Positions 34,765 through 43,108 of a stretch of 64,000 nt of DNA are shown here, piece after piece (within the stretch, counting starts at the first letter, position 1; each line of letters opens with the position of its first letter). The DNA is from Spirochaetae bacterium HGW-Spirochaetae-2. GTDB lineage: Bacteria > Spirochaetota > Spirochaetia > Sphaerochaetales > Sphaerochaetaceae. The DNA lies in assembly GCA_002839355.1 (NCBI GenBank), contig PGXW01000011.1, forward strand, positions 1-64,000. The letters are read 5' to 3'. Made by a program: the position numbers and the translations under genes. The notes under the pieces are model-generated. The model saw only the letters and a list, made by a program, of their open reading frames with translations, made no database searches and was not told the origin of the DNA.

Positions 34765-35538
34765 ATGGAAAAGCATCCCAACCTATCGAGAATACGTATC
34801 GTTTTGGTCGAACCGCAGGATGGTGCGAATATCGGCTCCGTCTGCCGGGCCATGAAGACCATGGGTATCACCGAGCTCGCGATCACAGGCACCAAGGAAT
34901 ATGACGAGAACAGGGTGAGGACACTTGCCCTCCATGCCTACGACCTGTACGAGAGCCATCTCCGGTTCGAAAACCTGCAACAAGCACTCGCCGACACCGT
35001 ATTGTCGGTCGGAGCTTCACGGCGCCGGGGAAAGAACAGGAAGTATTTCGCGTTGCTTCCGGAACAATTGGCCCAGCGGATCGCACAAACGGGTGCGGGA
35101 ACCGTGGCGATCGTGTTCGGAAGGGAGGCGGATGGCCTGACCGACGCCGAACTGGCATTGTGCCACATGGGAGTGCGGATTCCCACCAGCGACGCATTCC
35201 CCAGCCTCAACCTCTCCCAAGCCGTCCAAATAATCACCTATACCCTCTACAGGGAATTGGCACCTTCGCTCGGTTTCACACCGATTGTGGAGACACGGTT
35301 GCAGGAAGTCGCCCAAACCATCGGCGAATCCTTTGACAAGATCCATTTCTACAAGCAGGACGAACAATCCGAAGTCGAACGGTTTTTCAGGGATATCCTC
35401 GCACGTGCCACATTGAGTGAGAAGGAAGCCAAGCGGATCGAGAAGATGTTCATCAAGATGGCGAGGTTGAAGGTGCATAAGGATATCGCCGAGGCCGGTG
35501 CTCCCTCCGGCGACGAAATAGAGAATCCAATGGAGTGA
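34765..35538 (+). CDS. SpoU/TrmJ-family RNA 2'-O-methyltransferase
   Basis: A SPOUT-fold methyltransferase of 257 residues. Motif 1 is RIVLVEPQDGANIGSVCRAMKTMG, motif 2 is VAIVFGREADGLTDAEL and motif 3 is IPTSDAFPSLNLSQAVQIITYTLYREL. The conserved N-terminal Asn (GANIGS) and the knot-forming C-terminus agree with TrmJ, which methylates tRNA position 32. GDPD follows 4 bp later. Confidence 0.88.
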   Translation: MEKHPNLSRIRIVLVEPQDGANIGSVCRAMKTMGITELAITGTKEYDENRVRTLALHAYDLYESHLRFENLQQALADTVLSVGASRRRGKNRKYFALLPEQLAQRIAQTGAGTVAIVFGREADGLTDAELALCHMGVRIPTSDAFPSLNLSQAVQIITYTLYRELAPSLGFTPIVETRLQEVAQTIGESFDKIHFYKQDEQSEVERFFRDILARATLSEKEAKRIEKMFIKMARLKVHKDIAEAGAPSGDEIENPME

Positions 35539-35542
35539 TGCC

Positions 35543-36352
35543 ATGTACGAGCCGTTCCTAGTACCGATGCCGAAGGTGGTCGCCCATCGCGGAGACAGCC
35601 ACAACTTTCCGGAGAATACGCTGGAAGCATTCAGGAGTGCGGTGGTCATGGGGGTGGATGTAATCGAGACCGACGTACATTTGACCAAGGACGGGCATGT
35701 CGTCATCTGGCACGATCCGACGCTTGAACGCAACACGAACGGATCGGGCCGGGTGGAAGACTACACCTTGGCCGAGCTGCGACAACTGGACGCCGGCTTC
35801 ACCCATACGCAGGATGGGGGTGCGACCTACCCTTTCAGGGACAAGGGTATCAGTATGGCAACCTTGGATGAGGCGCTGGAAGAATGTCCCATACAACGGT
35901 TCAATGTGGATATGAAGAGCGAGGATCCTGCCATTGTCGATGCTTTCGAACGGGTCGTCGTCGCCCATGGAGCCCAGGATCGGGTGCTTGGGGCAAGCTT
36001 CCATGTGCGGAACCTACGCATGTTGCGGGAGAAGAACAAGCGGATACTGACCAGCGTGACCACCTTGGAAGTAATCCCCCTGCTCATTCGTCAGAAAATG
36101 GGGTTGTTGCCTAAGATGCTCGACTTGGGGCGGACTCTGGTATTCCAGGTCCCGGTGCGCCAGTGGGGAATCACGGTGATTACCGAGGATTTTATCCGGG
36201 CATTCCATGCATTGGATGCGGTGATCCAAGTCTGGACCATCAACGACGAGGCACAGATGCGCCGGTTGTACGCCATGGGCGTGGATACAATCATGACGGA
36301 CGATCCCGCCACAGTTATCAGGGTCGCCGACGAGATGGGACTCCGAACGTAA
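35543..36352 (+). CDS. Glycerophosphodiester phosphodiesterase
   Basis: Cytoplasmic GDPD of 269 residues without signal peptide. Catalytic motifs are VVAHRGDSHNFPENTLEAF and DVIETDVHLTKDGHVVIWHDPTL (metal-binding Glu, Asp and the general-acid His), with VQVWTINDE replaced here by IQVWTINDEAQMRRLYAMGVDTIMTDDP near the end. GGAG lies 7 nt before the ATG. It releases glycerol-3-phosphate from lipid head groups. Confidence 0.92.
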   Translation: MYEPFLVPMPKVVAHRGDSHNFPENTLEAFRSAVVMGVDVIETDVHLTKDGHVVIWHDPTLERNTNGSGRVEDYTLAELRQLDAGFTHTQDGGATYPFRDKGISMATLDEALEECPIQRFNVDMKSEDPAIVDAFERVVVAHGAQDRVLGASFHVRNLRMLREKNKRILTSVTTLEVIPLLIRQKMGLLPKMLDLGRTLVFQVPVRQWGITVITEDFIRAFHALDAVIQVWTINDEAQMRRLYAMGVDTIMTDDPATVIRVADEMGLRT

Positions 36353-36355
36353 CGC

Positions 36356-37174
36356 CTATTCCATTACCAGCAGGCAGTCGGGGTCGAGGTGTTCGGCTTC
36401 GATATCCTTGAAGTACTTCCAGGTACCGACCTTCAGCTCGGCAGCCGACGGTTCGTCACACACGATGATTGCCCTCGCATGCATCTGAAGGGCACTGCAT
36501 GTCCACGCGTGGCTCACCGGTCCCTCGACCGCCGCTTGCAACGCACGGGCCTTCGCATGCCCATTGACCAGCAACAGGACCTCACGGGCATCCATGACTG
36601 TCTTTACTCCGACCGTTATGGCCGTGGAGGGAACCTTCGAGATATCGTTGCCGAAGAACCGTGAGTTCATGACCTTTGTGTCGTGGGTAAGGGATTTCAC
36701 CCGGGTAACCGAGTCGAGCGACGAGTACGGTTCATTGAAGGCGAGGTGGCCGTCGGCCCCTATCCCACCGAGAAAAAGTCGGATCCCTCCGGCCGCTGCG
36801 ATCCTCTGTTCGTAGGATGCACACTCCTGGAGGATGTCCGCGGCGTTTCCGTTGGGGATATTGACCTGCTCCTTGGGAATATCGACATGGCTGAACAGAT
36901 GGTCCCACATGAATGCATGGTAGCTTTGCGGATGGTCTTCGGGTAATCCGATGTACTCGTCCATATTGAAGGTCACCACATGCTTGAACGAGAGTTCGCC
37001 CCTCCGGTGCATCGCCACCAGCTGGCGGTAGGTTGCTATCGGAGACGATCCTGTGGGCAATCCGAGTACGAACGGCTTGTCCGCTGTCGGCGAAAATTCC
37101 TTGATCGCTTTCGCAATATATCGTGCCGCCCAACAGGACAGCTTCTCATAATCGGGTTGGATAATCAGTCGCAT
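36356..37174 (-). CDS. nagB: Glucosamine-6-phosphate deaminase (NagB)
   Basis: NagB isomerises and deaminates glucosamine-6-phosphate to fructose-6-phosphate. From ATG 37174 the protein starts [20 protein letters not shown] as in known NagBs, and has [32 protein letters not shown] and [14 protein letters not shown] with the catalytic Asp, His and Glu. GGGAG lies 7 nt upstream; the extra 30 in-frame codons are not used. 272 residues. Confidence 0.94.
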   Translation of the reverse strand: MRLIIQPDYEKLSCWAARYIAKAIKEFSPTADKPFVLGLPTGSSPIATYRQLVAMHRRGELSFKHVVTFNMDEYIGLPEDHPQSYHAFMWDHLFSHVDIPKEQVNIPNGNAADILQECASYEQRIAAAGGIRLFLGGIGADGHLAFNEPYSSLDSVTRVKSLTHDTKVMNSRFFGNDISKVPSTAITVGVKTVMDAREVLLLVNGHAKARALQAAVEGPVSHAWTCSALQMHARAIIVCDEPSAAELKVGTWKYFKDIEAEHLDPDCLLVME

Positions 37175-37267
37175 GGCAATCTCCCTGGCAAGAAGGTATG
37201 GAACCTTACGTTCCTTTTGGCAATTAAACCATGTTTCCGTTCTCTGGACAAGCGACATGTCCACCGG

Positions 37268-38329
37268 TTATCGAATTACACCTCCACCAAGGACGAGATC
37301 GTCCTGATAGAAGACCACCGACTGTCCCGGGGTGACAGCTTTCTGCGGTTCGGCGAACCGGACGGAGACCATATCCTCCCCTAGAATCTCTAGAATGGCA
37401 GGTTTCGCAGTCCCCGTCGAACGGATCTTCGCCTGTATCTCATAGACTCCGGATGGGTGCTCCAGACCGATCCAATTCATCTGCTGTGCCATGAGAGCGC
37501 TACCGAAGGTCTCCTCCTCATGCCCGACCACCACTTGGTTCTGCCGGGCATCCAAGGAAATCACATACAGGGGACGCTCCGAAGCGATCCCCAGACCACG
37601 CCGTTGTCCGATCGTATAGTTCCAATGTCCCGTATGGTGTCCCAAGACGTTGCCTTTGGTGTCGACGATATCCCCATCGATCGGCTCGGCCTGCAACAGG
37701 TCGCTATAATCGCCGCTGTAGAAATCCTGACTCTCATCCTTCTCCCCGGTGAAGAAACCATGTTCGACACATAGTCGCCTGGCCTCCTCCTTGTTGAGCT
37801 TGCCCAACGGGAACATGACTTCGGACAACTGTGTCTGTGTAAGACGGTACAGGAAATAGGTCTGGTCCTTGCGGCTGTCTACCGCGCACTTGAGCAACCA
37901 CCGGCCATCGGTGTTCTCGACCTGGGCATAATGCCCGGTGGCGAACTTGTCGAATCCGATTCCCGACTCGCGTGCGATCTTCGGCAATGCACCGAACTTG
38001 ATGAGACTGTTGCACCAGACGCAGGGATTCGGAGTCCGTCCCGCCATATATTCGCTACGGAAGTCCTCAAGGACAATCCGTTCATATTGCGCCGCACAAT
38101 CGAGGACATGGTACTCGATTCCCAGCAATTCGCTGATTCTCCGGGCCTCGGCGATATCTTCCTCTTCGTTGGGTCCGAAGCAGGCGTTCTTCCGCAGTTC
38201 ACCGGTGAAAGGGTTCCCCTTCCTCCAGATGGACATGGTGACACCGACAACTTCATGGCCAGCTTCCTGTAGCAACAAGGCTGCCACAGAGGAATCGATT
38301 CCTCCGCTCATACCTACCAAAATCTTCAT
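37268..38329 (-). CDS. mnmA: tRNA-specific 2-thiouridylase (MnmA-like) with altered cysteine pattern
   Basis: MnmA adds sulfur to U34 of Lys, Glu and Gln tRNAs using ATP. The PP-loop is VGMSGGIDSSVAAL (Ile where Val is usual). The nucleophile region, normally NPDxxCN, reads NPCVWCN, so a CxxC pair replaces D-x-x-C. The second catalytic cysteine (about Cys199 in E. coli, in a GICF context) appears to be Tyr in DESQDFYSGDY. A cluster-based or otherwise different sulfur route is possible. GGAGG lies 4 nt before ATG 38329. 353 residues. Confidence 0.85.
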   Translation of the reverse strand: MKILVGMSGGIDSSVAALLLQEAGHEVVGVTMSIWRKGNPFTGELRKNACFGPNEEEDIAEARRISELLGIEYHVLDCAAQYERIVLEDFRSEYMAGRTPNPCVWCNSLIKFGALPKIARESGIGFDKFATGHYAQVENTDGRWLLKCAVDSRKDQTYFLYRLTQTQLSEVMFPLGKLNKEEARRLCVEHGFFTGEKDESQDFYSGDYSDLLQAEPIDGDIVDTKGNVLGHHTGHWNYTIGQRRGLGIASERPLYVISLDARQNQVVVGHEEETFGSALMAQQMNWIGLEHPSGVYEIQAKIRSTGTAKPAILEILGEDMVSVRFAEPQKAVTPGQSVVFYQDDLVLGGGVIR

Positions 38330-38370
38330 ATATCCTCCATATGCCGCGGACATGCCACTCCCGGCACGCT

Positions 38371-38411
38371 AAAAAACCAAAAGACCGCCCGGGATTACCC
38401 AGAGCGGTCTT
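38371..38411 (-). terminator. Intrinsic terminator of tRNA-Asp
   Basis: On the minus strand AAGACCGC ... GCGGTCTT forms an 8-bp stem followed by TTGGTTTTTT. Confidence 0.85.
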
Positions 38412-38414
38412 GGA

Positions 38415-38488
38415 CGAGAGTGACGGGACTCGAACCCGCGATCTACGGCGTGACAGGCCGTCGCGATAACCAACTTCGCTACACCCTC
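38415..38488 (-). tRNA. tRNA-Asp (anticodon GTC)
   Basis: Minus strand: acceptor GAGGGTG pairs with CACTCTC, discriminator G, anticodon loop CTGTCAC gives GTC, T loop GGGTTCGAGTCCC. CCA is not encoded. 74 nt. Confidence 0.95.
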
Positions 38489-38621
38489 ATAAGTAGCATG
38501 GAGAAACTACAATGTAGACGGATTTTTGTCAACACCTATTTTGGACTTTTACGCAACTTTTATCCGGTTGCGCCCGACCGGCGGCTTCTATATACTGCAA
38601 CGGTGAAAGGAGGTATCGCGT

Positions 38622-39530
38622 ATGCAATTGACCATCATGGAATTCTTCCAACGAATGTCTTCCCCGTTTCTCGATGTGCTTGTCGAACTCATGACCATGC
38701 TTGGGGAAGAGACGATATTCATCCTTGCCGTAGCCTTTTTCCTCTGGTGCGCATCCAAGAAAAAAGGGTTCGCGATATTCTCGACCCTATTCGCTTCACT
38801 GATCGGCATGAGCGTGCTCAAGGCCCTCGTCAAGGCACCCCGCCCGTTCCAGGTGATCGCACAAATCGAAGGCAAACGGATCGAGACCGCAACCGGATAC
38901 TCCTTCCCCAGCGGGCATACCACCGGTGCGGCCTCCTTCTACAGCTCCCTGGCGGTAACTTACCGCAAACGGTGGCTTTCAATTGTCTGTGCGGTTCTGA
39001 TACTCCTGGTTGCCCTCTCGCGCATGTATCTCGGGGTACACTGGCCTCTCGATGTCTTCGCAGGCCTGGCACTGGGAATCACCGTCACCTTCGTCGCGTA
39101 CACCTGGTTCTCGACCCTCTATGACAAACCCGAGGCCCTCTACACCTTCTCATTGGTTGTGGGCGCGATATCGGCAGCCGTTGCGGTACTGCTGGCGCTC
39201 TTGATTGAACTGGAGGCGATCGACCCGGTCGGTTTCACCGATCCCATGAAGCTCTTCAGCCTGGCCGGAGGAGGATACCTGGGGTTCGCCTGGGAGCAAC
39301 GCCATATCAAGTACACCACCGACGGAAAGACAGGGACCAAGATCCTCCGTTTTGTCCTTGGGGTAATCGTATTGCTCGTGATACAAGCGTTGAAGACAAT
39401 CCTGGGAGACCACATGGCAGTCGGGGTGTTCCGCTACGGCATAACCGGCTTGTGGGCAACCGCATTGTACCCATACCTGGGCTCTAGGATCCGCATCGGC
39501 AAAACCTCACACCTGTTCGAACGTTCGTGA
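38622..39530 (+). CDS. PAP2-family membrane phosphatase
   Basis: Type 2 phosphatidic acid phosphatase of 302 residues with three signature blocks: KALVKAPRPF, SFPSGHTTGAASF and SRMYLGVHWPLDVFAG, the last holding the catalytic His. About eight membrane helices. The likely substrate is undecaprenyl pyrophosphate or a lipid phosphate. AAAGGAGG lies 8 nt before the ATG. Confidence 0.92.
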   Translation: MQLTIMEFFQRMSSPFLDVLVELMTMLGEETIFILAVAFFLWCASKKKGFAIFSTLFASLIGMSVLKALVKAPRPFQVIAQIEGKRIETATGYSFPSGHTTGAASFYSSLAVTYRKRWLSIVCAVLILLVALSRMYLGVHWPLDVFAGLALGITVTFVAYTWFSTLYDKPEALYTFSLVVGAISAAVAVLLALLIELEAIDPVGFTDPMKLFSLAGGGYLGFAWEQRHIKYTTDGKTGTKILRFVLGVIVLLVIQALKTILGDHMAVGVFRYGITGLWATALYPYLGSRIRIGKTSHLFERS

Positions 39531-39550
39531 TCTTTAGGGGTCGACGTAAG

Positions 39551-39584
39551 AAAAAAGTCCGGGGAACACCTCCTCGGACTTTTT
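39551..39584. terminator. Bidirectional terminator between PAP2 and topA
   Basis: AAAAAAGTCCG, 13-nt loop region, CGGACTTTTT. The stem has A and T runs on both sides, so it serves both convergent genes. Confidence 0.88.
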
Positions 39585-39599
39585 CTCTACTGCTTCGGC

Positions 39600-42209
39600 T
39601 CACTTCTTCTTGAACCGGGATTTCCCAGCGGGCCGCTCGGCCTTGGGGGCTTGGGACAATTCGATCATCATCTCACGCGTGAGGGTTTGCAAGGCGGCCG
39701 CATCCTTCTTCATGTCCTTGGGAAGGGCGAAATTCTCCGTTCCCAGTTTTCCATAGTACCCGTACTTGCCGTTGTACACGCCCAAAGGTTTCCCTTCGTA
39801 CTCGTCGAACGAGAGGAAGGGTTCTGCGGCGGCACCCTTTTTCCCGGCACCCGAACCGCCCCTTCCCGGTTTTGGCGCAGCGAGCATGGCCAAGGCATCC
39901 TCCAGTGAAATGGAGAACAGGGCCTCCTCGTTGGGCAACGACCGGAATTCCCCATCGCACCCGACATAGGGCCCGAACCGTCCGACACTTGCGACCACCG
40001 GTTTGTTCAGCTCGGGATGCATGCCAACTTTCCTAGGCAGGGACAAGTATTTCAAGATCTCGGACGATTCCATGGATTGCGGATCACGCCCCTTGGGAAC
40101 ACTCGCCCGTTTGGGTTTCGGATTGTCGTCAGTCTTCTTTCCGAGCTGGAAATAGGGACCGAACTTGCCGGTCAGCAGGAATACGGGCAATCCGCTGGCC
40201 GGATCGGTGCATATGGGCTCGACTTCATCGGAGCCGTTCACCTTCATATCCAGCAATTGCCTGATATCCTCCTCTTGGATGGTACCGGGAAAGAAACGCT
40301 CCGGAATGGATACCGACTGTTCGGTATCGCCATCACCATTTTTCCTGGTGACATACGGACCGAATTTGCCGATCAGAATAGGGTTCTTGTCGGAAATGTG
40401 GGGAAGGTCGATACGTTTCGCATCGGCTGGCTTCACCGTCTCCAGCTTATCATCGACCTGTTGCTTCAGCCCCTGTTGTCCCTCGTAGAAGGTTTTCAGG
40501 AAGTCGAGCTGGTTGACCGTTCCTTCGGCCACACCATCCAATTCGGTCTCCATCCTGGAGGTGAAGGCATAGTCGACAAGGTTGGTGAAATTCTTCTCCA
40601 ACAACTGCACGACCGCAAAACCGACAAATGTCGGAACCAAGGCCGTGCCGTCCTTCACCACATACGACTTCTCGAACAGCTTGTCTATGATCGTCGCATA
40701 AGTCGACGGACGACCGATCCCCTGCTTTTCCAGCTCCTGGACCAACGTGGCTTCGGTGAATCGGGCGGGAGGCTTGGTCTCGTGTCCGACAGGTTCGATC
40801 GCTTTCGAATCGAGTCCCATACCTTCGGATAGTTCCGGAAGCAGTCGCTCCGAATCTTCCAAGGCAGCTTCGGGATCATCCTTCCCCTCGACATAGACAC
40901 GGATGAATCCGGGGAACACGATCCTGTTTCCCGTTGCAGAGAATACCGTATCGTCGGCTTCGATCTTGACAGTGGTGGAGGCTTTTATCGCCTCGGCCAT
41001 CTGACTTGCCAGTGTCCGTTTCCAAATTATCTCATACAGGGCGTATTCGGCACCGTGCAATCCACTTTTCTCGGGATGCACAAACACCTCGCCTGCCGGG
41101 CGTATGGCTTCGTGCGCTTCTTGGGCGGAAGAACTCTTGGAGGCATATTGGCGGGAGGTCGCCGAAAGGTACTCGAGACCGAACAGCGAGCCGGCCGCAT
41201 CCCGGGCACCTTGAATACCTTCTTGGCTCAGACTTGGGGAATCGGTCCTCATGTAGGTGATCAATCCGCTTTCGTAGAGCTTCTGGGCGATACGCATGGT
41301 ATCCTTCGCACTCAACCGAAGCTTGCGGCTTCCCTCCTGCTGCAATGTCGAAGTAATGAACGGAGGAGCCGGCCGCTGCTTCTTTTCCTTCTCTTCGACC
41401 GAAAGGACTTTCCACTCGGCATGTTGCAACCGCTCGGACAGCTCCCTCGCAGCCACTTCGTCAACCACCAGCACATGCTTGTGGGGATTCAGTTTTCCCG
41501 TCTCGGGATTGAAGTCCTTTCCGGTTGCGATACGCACACCGTCGACAGATTCCAACTTCGCCTCGAAATCCTGCGATACGGTATCGCCGTTCCTATACAG
41601 GTTGGCCTTGACGTCCCAATACGAGGCTGTCACGAACCGCATCCGTTGCCGCTCCCGTTCCACCACCATCCGTAAACCGGGCGACTGCACCCGTCCTGCC
41701 GAAAGCTTGGGCTGGGAAAGCTTTTTCCACAAGAAGGGCGATATCGTATATCCATACAAGCGGTCGAGTATCCGTCTGGCCTCCTGGGCATTCACCAGTG
41801 CCATGTCGAGTTCCCGACCATGTTCCAATGCATGCAGGATCGCCCGCTTGGTGATTTCATGGAAAACCATGCGCTGGTACGGTACTTTCGGCTTCAACAG
41901 TTCGAGCAGGTGCCAGCTGATACTCTCGCCCTCGCGGTCTTCATCGGTTGCGAGCATCAATTCAGTGCTCGTCGCGAGTTCGCTCTTGATTTCCTTGATT
42001 ATCTTGTCCTTGCCCTTGGAGACCACATACTTGGGAGTGTAGTCGTGCTCGACATCGATCGAGAGGTCCTTGGAGGGGAGGTCCCGCACATGTCCATTGC
42101 AAGCGATGACGGAACAATGCTCAGGGAGAAATTTCCTGATGGTCCGGGCTTTCGTGGGGGACTCCACGATAATGAGCGTCTTGCCATTCGTGTTCTGTTT
42201 CTTTGCCAT
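39600..42209 (-). CDS. topA: DNA topoisomerase I (TopA)
   Basis: Type IA topoisomerase of 869 residues that relaxes negative supercoils. The TOPRIM domain begins TLIIVESPTKARTI with LATDEDREGESISWHL as its metal motif; the active-site Tyr is in GLITYMRTDSPSLS. The C-terminus lacks the zinc fingers of E. coli and instead has about four repeats around GKFGPYV, GKFGPYF, GRFGPYV and GKYGYYG, ending in a basic tail. AAGGA precedes the ATG. Confidence 0.95.
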   Translation of the reverse strand: MAKKQNTNGKTLIIVESPTKARTIRKFLPEHCSVIACNGHVRDLPSKDLSIDVEHDYTPKYVVSKGKDKIIKEIKSELATSTELMLATDEDREGESISWHLLELLKPKVPYQRMVFHEITKRAILHALEHGRELDMALVNAQEARRILDRLYGYTISPFLWKKLSQPKLSAGRVQSPGLRMVVERERQRMRFVTASYWDVKANLYRNGDTVSQDFEAKLESVDGVRIATGKDFNPETGKLNPHKHVLVVDEVAARELSERLQHAEWKVLSVEEKEKKQRPAPPFITSTLQQEGSRKLRLSAKDTMRIAQKLYESGLITYMRTDSPSLSQEGIQGARDAAGSLFGLEYLSATSRQYASKSSSAQEAHEAIRPAGEVFVHPEKSGLHGAEYALYEIIWKRTLASQMAEAIKASTTVKIEADDTVFSATGNRIVFPGFIRVYVEGKDDPEAALEDSERLLPELSEGMGLDSKAIEPVGHETKPPARFTEATLVQELEKQGIGRPSTYATIIDKLFEKSYVVKDGTALVPTFVGFAVVQLLEKNFTNLVDYAFTSRMETELDGVAEGTVNQLDFLKTFYEGQQGLKQQVDDKLETVKPADAKRIDLPHISDKNPILIGKFGPYVTRKNGDGDTEQSVSIPERFFPGTIQEEDIRQLLDMKVNGSDEVEPICTDPASGLPVFLLTGKFGPYFQLGKKTDDNPKPKRASVPKGRDPQSMESSEILKYLSLPRKVGMHPELNKPVVASVGRFGPYVGCDGEFRSLPNEEALFSISLEDALAMLAAPKPGRGGSGAGKKGAAAEPFLSFDEYEGKPLGVYNGKYGYYGKLGTENFALPKDMKKDAAALQTLTREMMIELSQAPKAERPAGKSRFKKK

Positions 42210-42300
42210 GAATATCGTCCTTATCGAGCGCCGCCGGCAATACAGTGTGCGACCACGCAGGAACTACAGTTATAGGAGGTGCAAGGGGTTTTGTCAACGA

Positions 42301-42330
42301 TTGACAGCAGAGGTGGATTTTGGCCACAAT
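42301..42330 (+). promoter_or_regulatory. Promoter of the LiaF-like gene, predicts a leaderless mRNA
   Basis: TTGACA (42301-42306), 18-bp spacer, CACAAT (42325-42330). The expected start at 42337 is the A of the ATG. No ribosome site precedes it. Confidence 0.45.
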
Positions 42331-42336
42331 GGCTCC

Positions 42337-43107
42337 ATGAAACAAAACACAGCCAAAGTGCTCATTGGTCTGATCATCGTATTTGTCGGAATCAACCTGA
42401 TCCTAAAGGCAGCAGGTATCGAATTTTCCTTCTTCTTCACCGGTTGGTGGACCTTGCCGATCATTGTCGTCGCAATCGTCTCCATGACCAGCGGCGGAGT
42501 CGGTCCCTGGAATTTCGGCTTGCTCCTGCTCGGGTTCTGGTTGTTGGCGAACCAGCTGGACTGGATTCCGCAATGGTTCAACAGCACCTATGTCGTCGGT
42601 GCGGCGATAATCGGATTCGGCCTCCTGTTCATATTCAATCCACGACACCAAGAGGATTCCCAGGAACGGGAACCTGTGGACCAGGACCGAAGTTCCTATC
42701 GGAGCGAACCGGGTCGGGAATCCCACGAAAGTCGTGGACAAAGCCGCTATTCCACCAACTCCACCTCCAAAAGGGACGATACGGTCTATCCGAGTTACAC
42801 CGCAGTCTTCTCAGGTCAGGAGATCAGGAATTCCGCCGACAATCTGGATGGATCGACATTGTTCGCCCTGTTCGGTGGCCTGACGGTCGATTTCCGCGAT
42901 GCCAGAATAGACCACGATATCATAGTGGATGCTTCGGCGGTGTTTGGTGGCATCGATATCCGTTTCCCCAGCAATGTCCGGGTAGTGACACGGGCAACCC
43001 CACTGTTCGGTGGTGTGGAGAACAAGGCCACAGATCCGTTGGACCGTTCGGTTCCCACGGTCACAGTCCGTTGTCTCGCGGCGTTCGGTGGCGTCGACAT
43101 CAAATAG
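42337..43107 (+). CDS. LiaF/DUF5668-type membrane protein, envelope stress
   Basis: From ATG 42337 the protein has three to four N-terminal helices (KVLIGLIIVFVGINLILKA, FFTGWWTLPIIVVAIVSM, FGLLLLGFWLLANQL, VVGAAIIGFGLLFIF), a charged linker rich in Ser/Arg/Asp, and a C-terminal beta-helix-like part with repeats LFALFGGLTVDFRDA, VFGGIDIRFP, LFGGVENK and AFGGVDIK, the hallmark of LiaF C-terminal domains. In Firmicutes LiaF modulates an envelope-stress two-component system; none is adjacent here. The 89 in-frame codons upstream overlap topA and are not believed. Confidence 0.82.
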   Translation: MKQNTAKVLIGLIIVFVGINLILKAAGIEFSFFFTGWWTLPIIVVAIVSMTSGGVGPWNFGLLLLGFWLLANQLDWIPQWFNSTYVVGAAIIGFGLLFIFNPRHQEDSQEREPVDQDRSSYRSEPGRESHESRGQSRYSTNSTSKRDDTVYPSYTAVFSGQEIRNSADNLDGSTLFALFGGLTVDFRDARIDHDIIVDASAVFGGIDIRFPSNVRVVTRATPLFGGVENKATDPLDRSVPTVTVRCLAAFGGVDIK

Positions 43108-43108
43108 C

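Noticed and set aside
42070-42336. N-terminal extension of the LiaF-like protein
   Set aside because: The frame overlaps topA on the other strand and does not look like protein of the family; a promoter lies inside it.
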